From an uncultured Bacteroidales bacterium (GTDB taxonomy: Bacteria; Bacteroidota; Bacteroidia; Bacteroidales; UBA932): a stretch of DNA of 6,332 nucleotides. The stretch is from NCBI GenBank assembly GCA_937890845.1, contig CALADR010000157.1:1-6332 (forward strand), read 5' to 3'. The position numbers and the translations under genes are program-made. Numbering within the stretch: the first letter of the stretch is position 1; each line of letters starts with the position of its first letter. Positions 1 to 5,566 of the stretch are shown here, in pieces. The notes under the pieces are model-generated. The model saw only the letters and a list, made by a program, of their open reading frames with translations. It was not told where the DNA came from and did not search any database.

Positions 1-254
1 ACTCTACAGGATCGAGAGGATATGATTTGTCTAAACCATACAGCGAGAGGACAGCAGAACTTATCGATGCGGAAGTCAAGGACCTTATACAGTACATTCA
101 CGACAAGACCCATGATTTGCTTATGGAGCATAGAGAAGGATTTGAGAAGCTTGCTGCTCTACTGTTGGAAAAAGAGGTCATTTTCTCTGAGGATCTTGAA
201 AGAATATTCGGACCTCGCAAATGGAATGTTGAAACAGCTGGCGGGGAAGAGTAG
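1..254 (+). CDS. ftsH: ATP-dependent zinc metalloprotease FtsH, C-terminal end (partial, 5' end outside window)
   Basis: This is the last 83 codons of FtsH, read from base 3 to the TAG at 252-254. FtsH is a hexameric inner-membrane AAA+ protease that degrades misfolded membrane proteins and some regulators. The visible part belongs to the C-terminal helical part of the M41 peptidase domain. It has the family pattern 'LSKPYSERTAELIDAEV', then 'HREGFEKLAALLLEKEVI', then 'ERIFGPRKW'. The AAA+ ATPase and the HEXGH zinc site would lie upstream, outside the window. The tail after 'FGPRKW' is short (about ten residues), so no long C-terminal extension is present. cdsA starts 37 bases downstream on the same strand with no terminator between, so the two are probably co-transcribed. 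The family assignment is secure from the pattern; the operon is inferred. Confidence 0.93.
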   Translation, partial: STGSRGYDLSKPYSERTAELIDAEVKDLIQYIHDKTHDLLMEHREGFEKLAALLLEKEVIFSEDLERIFGPRKWNVETAGGEE

Positions 255-291
255 TCTGCCTGAGAGATTTTGTTAATTTAATTATCTTCTG

Positions 292-1140
292 ATGAATTTG
301 AAGAATTTGTGCGTTAGGACACTGTCAGGAGCAGGTTTTGTGGCTATTATGGTCGCATGTCTGCTCCTTGACAAGTTTTTGTTTGCAGGACTTATGCTTT
401 TCATTATGATAAGCATGATGTCTGAGTTTTTTAAAATGACTATGGGAAATGAGTACCGGTTTTCCAGGATACTGGCGATTTTTGCCGGAGTGACGTTGTT
501 TATCCTCACTTTTCTTTACCGTGGACACATAGGCAATTTCCCGGGAAGGCTTGTTATCCTGTCCTTTATACCTATATTTATTTTCATGATAAACTCATTG
601 TATGTGAAGGACAAGACGGATTTCGGTAAATTTGCCAATTTGTATACTGGAGTTTTATATATAGCTGTTCCTATGACATTGACGAATTTTGCCGTATTCA
701 ATTCAGACGGACACTACACTGGAGTACTTCTTCTCTCTTTTTTCATTATAGTCTGGGCTTCAGATGTTGGAGCTTATCTGTTTGGTATTACTCTGGGGCA
801 GAAATTCGGTAAAAAACTTTTTCCGGAAATTTCACCTAAGAAATCCTGGGTCGGATTTTGGGGCGGTTTTGCGATGTCCGTTCTCGCTGCAGTTGTATTA
901 CATTATACAGGAATGTTTCCAGAGAAGTATTCTTTGATCCATTGCTCGGCAATGGCTATTCTTATGAATATCTCAGGCGTATATGGAGACTTGATAGAGT
1001 CACAGTGGAAGAGGCATTATTCTCTTAAGGACTCAGGCAATCTGATACCTGGACATGGAGGTATGATGGACAGGTTTGACAGTGCCTTGCTTGCGATACC
1101 TATGGGGGTCATCTATCTTACAGTATTTAATATATTGTAA
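292..1140 (+). CDS. cdsA: Phosphatidate cytidylyltransferase (CDP-diacylglycerol synthase)
   Basis: CdsA converts phosphatidic acid and CTP to CDP-diacylglycerol and pyrophosphate in the inner membrane, the branch point for all bacterial glycerophospholipids. The 282-residue length is normal for the family. The protein is a chain of hydrophobic helices. The CDS family signature lies at residues 237-263: it opens 'SQWKR', continues 'LKDSGNLIPGHGG' and ends 'MMDRFD', with the acidic and Gly-rich residues of the Mg2+/CTP site intact. The tryptophan in SQWKR sits where the general signature prefers L, I, V, M or F. I believe this is common in Bacteroidetes homologues. The start is fixed by an in-frame TAA at 274-276 with no other start codon before the ATG. 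No Shine-Dalgarno is visible before it, only AT-rich sequence, as is usual in this phylum. It follows ftsH closely, and psd lies 74 bases downstream. Confidence 0.96.
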   Translation: MNLKNLCVRTLSGAGFVAIMVACLLLDKFLFAGLMLFIMISMMSEFFKMTMGNEYRFSRILAIFAGVTLFILTFLYRGHIGNFPGRLVILSFIPIFIFMINSLYVKDKTDFGKFANLYTGVLYIAVPMTLTNFAVFNSDGHYTGVLLLSFFIIVWASDVGAYLFGITLGQKFGKKLFPEISPKKSWVGFWGGFAMSVLAAVVLHYTGMFPEKYSLIHCSAMAILMNISGVYGDLIESQWKRHYSLKDSGNLIPGHGGMMDRFDSALLAIPMGVIYLTVFNIL

Positions 1141-1160
1141 TTTATTATATCTTTTTTCCT

Positions 1161-1186
1161 ATTGTAAAGGAATTTTTATAAATTTG
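1161..1186 (+). promoter_or_regulatory. Candidate Bacteroidetes-type promoter upstream of psd
   Basis: Bases 1179-1186 read TAAATTTG, an exact match to the Bacteroidetes sigma-ABfr -7 consensus TAnnTTTG. The expected start of transcription would be near 1193, about 20 bases before the psd ATG. The -33 element is poor: ATTG at 1161-1164 matches three of four positions but is only 14 bases upstream, closer than usual. A T-run at 1152-1157 lies nearer the right distance. The box falls in the only roomy gap of the + strand gene group, which supports a real internal promoter for psd and the gene after it. The match is seen directly; activity is inferred. Confidence 0.42.
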
Positions 1187-1214
1187 CGCCATTCACTAAC
1201 TTCATTTTTTTGAT

Positions 1215-1871
1215 ATGACAATTCACAGAGGCGGGATAAGTACAATACTTGGAATATGGGCGTTTTGTCTGCTTATGATATTTATCGTATTGCATTTTAT
1301 TCCCTGTGTCTTTATATCGTACCCGCTGGCCGGGGCATTTATTTTCTTTATGGGCTTTGTCCTGTATTTCTTCAGGGTTCCGGATAGGGAGGTGGTTCCC
1401 GGTGAAGGAGTTGTAACATCTGTTGCTGACGGAGAAGTAGTAATTATAGAAAAAGTATTCGAAAACGAGTACTTTAAAGGAGAGTGTATCCAAGTGTCCG
1501 TGTATATGGATTTTTTCAATGTACATGTGAATTTCTGGCCTATAACAGGGGAGGTTACATATTATAAGTATCATCCTGGAAAGTATTTGCTTGCGTTCCT
1601 TCCAAAAGCCTCTGAGCTTAACGAGCACACTTCCATTGCTATAAGAAACAGTAAAGGCGAAGTCTTTTTCAAGCAGCTTGCCGGTACTTTTGCAAGGAGA
1701 ATCGAGTGTTATGCAGAAGTCGGTAAGGGTGGTATCAAAGGTGAGCAGTGCGGTATAATAAAGTTCGGCTCCAGGATTGATATGTATCTGCCTCTTGATG
1801 CGGACATTAAGGTAAAAATCGGAGACGAAGTACGTGCTTGTGAAACTGTTATAGCTGAGTTGCAGGCATGA
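1215..1871 (+). CDS. psd: Phosphatidylserine decarboxylase proenzyme (short, FGS-type)
   Basis: Psd decarboxylates phosphatidylserine to phosphatidylethanolamine at the inner membrane. It is made as a proenzyme that cuts itself to create a pyruvoyl group. In this 218-residue protein the self-cleavage site is 'KFGSRID': Gly185-Ser186, the form found in short PSDs rather than the LGST of E. coli. Cleavage would give a beta chain of residues 1-185 and a 33-residue alpha chain. By comparison with E. coli, the other members of the Asp-His-Ser processing triad are probably Asp72 (in 'VADGEV') and His104 (in 'FFNVHVNF'). Two hydrophobic segments at about residues 9-28 and 34-53 should anchor it in the membrane. 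The ATG is the only start after an in-frame TAA at 1197-1199, and there is no Shine-Dalgarno. Its TGA overlaps the next ATG. The usual partner pssA is not adjacent. Confidence 0.96.
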   Translation: MTIHRGGISTILGIWAFCLLMIFIVLHFIPCVFISYPLAGAFIFFMGFVLYFFRVPDREVVPGEGVVTSVADGEVVIIEKVFENEYFKGECIQVSVYMDFFNVHVNFWPITGEVTYYKYHPGKYLLAFLPKASELNEHTSIAIRNSKGEVFFKQLAGTFARRIECYAEVGKGGIKGEQCGIIKFGSRIDMYLPLDADIKVKIGDEVRACETVIAELQA

Positions 1872-3178
1872 GTGAAATCTTTATAATCTTATTTCTGATA
1901 CTGCTGAACGGTATTTTCTCCATGTCTGAAATAGCTCTTATTTCAGCGAGGAAGTCAAGTCTTCAGAATGATGCTGATAAAGGAAGCCAGTCTGCAAGGA
2001 CGGCACTGAAACTCGCAGGAGATCCGGATAAATTTCTCTCTGCCGTACAGATGGGTATAACGCTTATCGGAATTCTTACTGGTATTTTTTCAGGAAACAA
2101 GATAGCGGCAGAATTCTCTGCGTTATTTGTCAAAGCCGGAATGTTGCCGCTTGCAGCAAGCGCATTGTCCCAGACTATTATAGTTGTTCTCGTAACATAT
2201 TTTACTATTCTTTTCGGAGAACTTGTACCGAAGAGGATAGCGATGAGTTCATCTGAAAGAGTCGCTAAAATAGTCGCCAAGCCTATGAAGGCTGTTTCTG
2301 TACTTACTTCACCATTCGTCTGGCTTTTGTCTAAAAGTACTGCAGGCGTACTGAAGATTTTAGGTGTAAAAGCACAGGAATCAAAGATTACGGAAGAGGA
2401 GATAAAGTCAATAATCCAGGAAGGCACTGAGGAAGGGGAGGTCTCTCCTGTAGAGCAGGACATTGTGGATAGGGTTTTCGCTTTGGGTGATTTGAAAGTC
2501 AGTACTATAATGACTAACAGGACTGACATTATTTCCTTGGACATGGAAATGAGCGAGAGCGAAATCAGACATACCATAGAGGAAAATATATTCGAAGAAT
2601 ACCCGGTAACAGAGGATGGAGACCTTGATCATGTAATAGGAGTACTGACATTGAAGGATTTTGTTCTGAATGTAGGCAAGGAGGGTTTCAGTCTTGAAAA
2701 AATGATAAGGAAACCTATTTATTTCCATGAGAATATGAGCGTTTATTCTGTGCTGGAGGGTATGAAGGTCAAGAAAATAAGCAGGGCTCTGGTATGTGAC
2801 GAGTTTGGTTCCTGTTCAGGAATCATAACCTTGAAGGATATTATGGAGGCTTTGGTCGGTTCGGTAAATGATGACCATCAGAGAGAGCCTGATATAGTTA
2901 CACGTGCCGACAATCAAAGCTGGCTGGTTGACGGTCAGTGCTCAATGTATGATTTCATAATGTATTTTGATCTTGACGAGTCTGTCCAGGATTATGAATA
3001 TACCACAGTTGCCGGACTAGTGTTGGATGAGTTGGATCATGTTCCTGTCTCAGGAGAAAGGGTGACATGGAGAGAATTTGAGTTTGAAGTTGTGGATATG
3101 GATGGAGCAAGAATTGATAAGGTTATAGTTAAAAAAAATGCTGAGTTATGCAGTTCGCAAGACAGCTTTACTTCCTGA
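1868..3178 (+). CDS. CNNM/CorC (HlyC) family membrane protein with CBS-domain pair
   Basis: This is a 436-residue member of the CNNM/CorC family (often named 'hemolysin'), whose studied members export Mg2+ or affect its balance. Three parts are visible. Residues 1-165 form the CNNM (DUF21) membrane domain, with the early 'NGIFSMSEIAL' motif (14-24), helices near 57-76 and 98-118, and 'FGELVPKRIA' (116-125). Residues about 208-332 form a CBS pair, with 'VSTIMTNRTDII' opening the first and 'FGSCSGIITLKDIMEALVG' closing the second. Residues about 345-424 match the C-terminal CorC_HlyC domain. The acidic linker at 171-198 ('TEEEIKSIIQEGTEEGE') is typical. The start overlaps the psd stop as ATGA, suggesting translational coupling. 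It resembles general YfjD/YtfL-type proteins more than the gliding protein GldE. The actual transported ion cannot be told from sequence, so no symbol is given. Confidence 0.92.
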   Translation: MSEIFIILFLILLNGIFSMSEIALISARKSSLQNDADKGSQSARTALKLAGDPDKFLSAVQMGITLIGILTGIFSGNKIAAEFSALFVKAGMLPLAASALSQTIIVVLVTYFTILFGELVPKRIAMSSSERVAKIVAKPMKAVSVLTSPFVWLLSKSTAGVLKILGVKAQESKITEEEIKSIIQEGTEEGEVSPVEQDIVDRVFALGDLKVSTIMTNRTDIISLDMEMSESEIRHTIEENIFEEYPVTEDGDLDHVIGVLTLKDFVLNVGKEGFSLEKMIRKPIYFHENMSVYSVLEGMKVKKISRALVCDEFGSCSGIITLKDIMEALVGSVNDDHQREPDIVTRADNQSWLVDGQCSMYDFIMYFDLDESVQDYEYTTVAGLVLDELDHVPVSGERVTWREFEFEVVDMDGARIDKVIVKKNAELCSSQDSFTS

Positions 3179-3192
3179 GAAAATATGTTATA

Positions 3193-3262
3193 AAAAAATA
3201 ACCTGCATTCATATTTGAATAAGATTTCAAAGATATTCATAAGATGATGCAGGTTATTTTTT
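3193..3262. terminator. Bidirectional intrinsic terminator between convergent genes
   Basis: Bases 3193-3208 (AAAAAATAACCTGCAT) and 3247-3262 (ATGCAGGTTATTTTTT) are a perfect 16-bp inverted repeat. The outer part of the stem is an A-run on the left and a T-run on the right, so transcripts from either direction end in a hairpin followed by U's. The 38-base interior can fold further: TTTGAA at 3214-3219 pairs with TTCAAA at 3226-3231. It lies 14 bases after the CNNM gene stop and 28 bases from the ispG stop, the expected place for a shared terminator of two converging operons. The repeat is seen directly; the function is inferred from form and position. Confidence 0.88.
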
Positions 3263-3290
3263 ATACTTTACTGTACGGATAGAAGAAGTT

Positions 3291-4643
3291 TTATGCTTCT
3301 TCTTTTTTCTTTATATCATCTTCTATAAGCTCAAGAAGCTTGTCAATGGCTTCATCTTCCGGAATATGTCTGAGGACAGGTTCTTTTCCTTTATATATTG
3401 CAACTTTTCTGTTACCTTCACCTACATAACCCCAATCGGCATCAGCCATTTCACCAGGTCCGTTTACAATGCATCCCATAACGGCTATGACCATACCTTT
3501 GAGGTGAGATGTGCGGTTCTTTACTTCATTGAATTTTTCTTCAAGGCTATACATTGTTCTTCCGCATCCTGGACATGCTATATATTCTGGCCTGTAAAAC
3601 CTTCTTCTTGCAGCCTGCATGACTTCGTCGCAAAGGTATGAAGCAAGTTCTGATCCATCAAGGCTGCAAACATTTCCACTGTGGTCTGTATAGGTGCCCT
3701 TTATTTCGAGTTCGTCTATTTTTCTGTCCATTAGCATCTTTCCGAAATCGCAAGCCAAATCAAGCATAAGTCTTTCTCTGGACGGAGAGGCATATTCTGC
3801 GATGGCTTTCTTTCCTTGCAATATTAAAGATGTCATTGAAGAATGGAGTTTACCATCGTATCTGTCAGCAAGATATTTTGCAACAGGCAGCTCATTTTCA
3901 GGAGCTTCTGTAAGAGATACGCGTATAGTATTTCCTATACCTTCGCTGAGAAGGGTTGAAATGCCTACAGCAGACTTTATACGTCCTGAGTCTCCGTTTC
4001 CTGCTTCTGTAACACCGAGGTGAAGAGGGAATATCACACCTTCTTCCTGCATTGCAGCATAAAGCAGCCTGTATGCTTCTACCATTACTATAGTATTGCT
4101 GGCTTTCAGTGATATCACGACATTGTAGAAATCGTTTTCAACGCACATCCGTATCCATTCCATGGCGGCTTCTTTCATTGCCAGAGGGGTATTGCCATAC
4201 AAATTGGTAATGCGTTCGCCCAGGGATCCGTGGTTCAGACCTATTCTGACAGCAGTTCCGTTTTCTTTACATACCTGTACAAGTCTTGTAAACTGAGATC
4301 TGGCAACATCGTGGTCTTTGTGGAAGTTTCCGGGGTTAATCCTTACTTTTTCCACAACAGTTGCAGCTTCAATGGCTATTTCCGATGAAAAGTGTACATC
4401 GGCAACAAGAGGTGTGGAAATTCCACGGTCTCTGAGTCTTGTTTTTATCTCCTTGAGTGCCGCGACTTCATTTCTGGTAGGAACTGTAAGTCTTATAAGC
4501 TCTGCACCAGCTTCATAGAGTTTTATACATTGCGCGACAGATGCTTCAATGTCTGAAGTGTGGGTGTTGCACATTGTCTGTATCACAATGGGGGAGTCTG
4601 CGCCTATTGTGACATTCCCGATTTCTGCTGTTATAATTTTCAT
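3291..4643 (-). CDS. ispG: 4-hydroxy-3-methylbut-2-enyl diphosphate synthase IspG (GcpE), shortened insert-type
   Basis: IspG carries out the reductive ring opening of methylerythritol cyclodiphosphate to HMBPP, the sixth step of the MEP isoprenoid pathway, using a [4Fe-4S] cluster. Residues 1-255 form the TIM-barrel part ('PLVADVHF' 78-85, 'EKVRINPGNF' 98-107, 'HLGVTEAGNGDSGRIKSA' 208-225, 'TIRVSLTEAPENE' 239-251). Residues 353-450 form the cluster domain: Cys357, Cys360 ('ACPGCGRT') and Cys391 plus Glu398 ('MGCIVNGPGE') are the expected four ligands. Between them lie about 100 residues (256-352) that resemble neither domain. E. coli-type enzymes (about 370 residues) have only a short linker here, whereas plant and Bacteroides enzymes, as I recall them, carry a much larger A* domain and reach about 600 residues. 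An in-frame TAA two codons upstream fixes the ATG. The protein ends in a charged 'DDIKKKEEA' tail. It is the last gene of the - strand group. Confidence 0.96.
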   Translation of the reverse strand: MKIITAEIGNVTIGADSPIVIQTMCNTHTSDIEASVAQCIKLYEAGAELIRLTVPTRNEVAALKEIKTRLRDRGISTPLVADVHFSSEIAIEAATVVEKVRINPGNFHKDHDVARSQFTRLVQVCKENGTAVRIGLNHGSLGERITNLYGNTPLAMKEAAMEWIRMCVENDFYNVVISLKASNTIVMVEAYRLLYAAMQEEGVIFPLHLGVTEAGNGDSGRIKSAVGISTLLSEGIGNTIRVSLTEAPENELPVAKYLADRYDGKLHSSMTSLILQGKKAIAEYASPSRERLMLDLACDFGKMLMDRKIDELEIKGTYTDHSGNVCSLDGSELASYLCDEVMQAARRRFYRPEYIACPGCGRTMYSLEEKFNEVKNRTSHLKGMVIAVMGCIVNGPGEMADADWGYVGEGNRKVAIYKGKEPVLRHIPEDEAIDKLLELIEDDIKKKEEA

Positions 4644-4710
4644 TTTTTAAAAGTTAGCTCATGTAAATTTTATTATTATTTTCCTGCAGGAATACCAGCG
4701 TCAACTGCCT

Positions 4711-5547
4711 TTATGAGCCCCAGCTGTTCTTTTGCTTCACGTTTGAGCTGACTCTTTTTGAAAGCTGGAAATGGACTCCTACGGAAAAAATTATATTTGA
4801 GGGATATGCATATCTGTAGTAATACTGGCTGTAATAGTCAGGCTTGTGTAATGCTCCCATAGAATATTTGTACATAGCCTGGAAATGTATTTCTACAGGG
4901 TCAAAAACAAAGGCAAAACCGGCACCTCCTTTGATTCCGTAATCAAACCGGCGGTCAGTTTCGATAAAAGAGTCTGTCAACGGACCGGAAATGCCGTCTC
5001 CAGCCCTGTCAATCTTCATTCTGTACCCCAAGAAAAATCCAATATTTGCAAGTATTTTCATTTTCCAGAAATCAAAATGGCAATGAGCCAGAAGCGGAAC
5101 TTCAATTACGTCCATAATAGCTTCAGTAACTCCAGAGTAGTCTCCGCCAAGGTCAGGATACAATCCGGTTTCATCGTCTGGTTTCAATCTGTATCCTTCT
5201 CTGCTGTAGAACAGACCTGTCTGAAATCCGAAATATGGCATGTAACCGAACATTTTGCCGTATTTTGTATATGTGACGCCGAAATTGACGGGAAAAAAAC
5301 GGGATTTCTGCTTCATTGACGGATTCCAGTTTACCTGACTTAATGAAACTCCATACTGTATGCCTATCATATCATAATCATTGATGACTATCTTTTTCTT
5401 TATATTGACAGTATCAAGATAAGACAAGTTGTCGTCTGCAGGCACGCTCAGGCCTGCAGGCAATTTGGCATTCTGGCTGAAGCCGGAACGTTCCGGCAAA
5501 ATAATGGCTGTAAAAACTAATATTAAGGTTAAATATATTCTGTTCAT
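4711..5547 (-). CDS. PorT-like outer-membrane beta-barrel protein of unknown function
   Basis: This 278-residue protein begins with an export signal: Lys/Arg-poor 'MNRIYLTLILVF', a hydrophobic core to about residue 17, and a plausible signal-peptidase site near 'GFS-QNA' (residues 22-27). The remainder is rich in alternating and aromatic strands ending in Gly, such as 'YMPYFGFQTGLFYSREGY' (102-119), 'ILANIGFFLGYRMKID' (165-180) and a final strand 'NIIFSVGVHFQL' (251-262). This is the pattern of the small PorT/OMP beta-barrel families of Bacteroidetes. The strand just after 'KKIVINDYDMIGIQYGVSL' looks like a conserved block of this protein group, from memory. A short polar tail (263-278) follows the last strand, so the barrel may not end in the usual C-terminal aromatic residue. 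The gene starts 19 bases after the Ig-like protein gene and is probably co-transcribed with it. Outer-membrane location is well supported; PorT kinship is moderate and function is unknown. Confidence 0.72.
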   Translation of the reverse strand: MNRIYLTLILVFTAIILPERSGFSQNAKLPAGLSVPADDNLSYLDTVNIKKKIVINDYDMIGIQYGVSLSQVNWNPSMKQKSRFFPVNFGVTYTKYGKMFGYMPYFGFQTGLFYSREGYRLKPDDETGLYPDLGGDYSGVTEAIMDVIEVPLLAHCHFDFWKMKILANIGFFLGYRMKIDRAGDGISGPLTDSFIETDRRFDYGIKGGAGFAFVFDPVEIHFQAMYKYSMGALHKPDYYSQYYYRYAYPSNIIFSVGVHFQLSKRVSSNVKQKNSWGS

Positions 5548-5566
5548 CTACTTTCTGATATTTCCT

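Noticed and set aside
22..276. Open frame overlapping the ftsH end in another frame
   Set aside because: The FtsH frame is conserved over the same bases; this one is its out-of-frame shadow.
1176..1628. Open frame of 150 codons on the minus strand opposite psd
   Set aside because: It lies antisense to a secure gene, its composition (many Lys, Tyr, Cys, His) is not protein-like, and it has no recognisable motif.
1963..2577. Open frame of 204 codons on the minus strand opposite the CNNM gene
   Set aside because: It is a frame shadow rich in Ser, Ile and Thr that mirrors the opposite coding strand. The plus-strand gene is clearly real over the same bases.
3291..4643. Idea that ispG is truncated or frameshifted because it is short for Bacteroidetes
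   Set aside because: The frame is continuous from a fixed start to stop, and all barrel motifs and all four cluster ligands are present, so it is a compact intact enzyme rather than a broken one.
4649..4704. Possible promoter for ispG on the minus strand (TAACTTTT at 4649-4656; TTGACG at 4699-4704)
   Set aside because: The -7-like box misses the final G, has no -33 partner and would start transcription at the ATG itself. The TTGACG has no good -10 at proper spacing and is not the promoter type of this phylum.
4885..5319. Open frame of 144 codons on the plus strand opposite the barrel protein gene
   Set aside because: It has no family resemblance and lies wholly inside a gene with a signal peptide and beta-barrel pattern on the other strand.
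4683..5460. CCTGCAGG palindrome occurring at 4683-4690 and again at 5453-5460
   Set aside because: These are two short palindromes, one within coding sequence, with no shared flanks. Chance is the simplest explanation.
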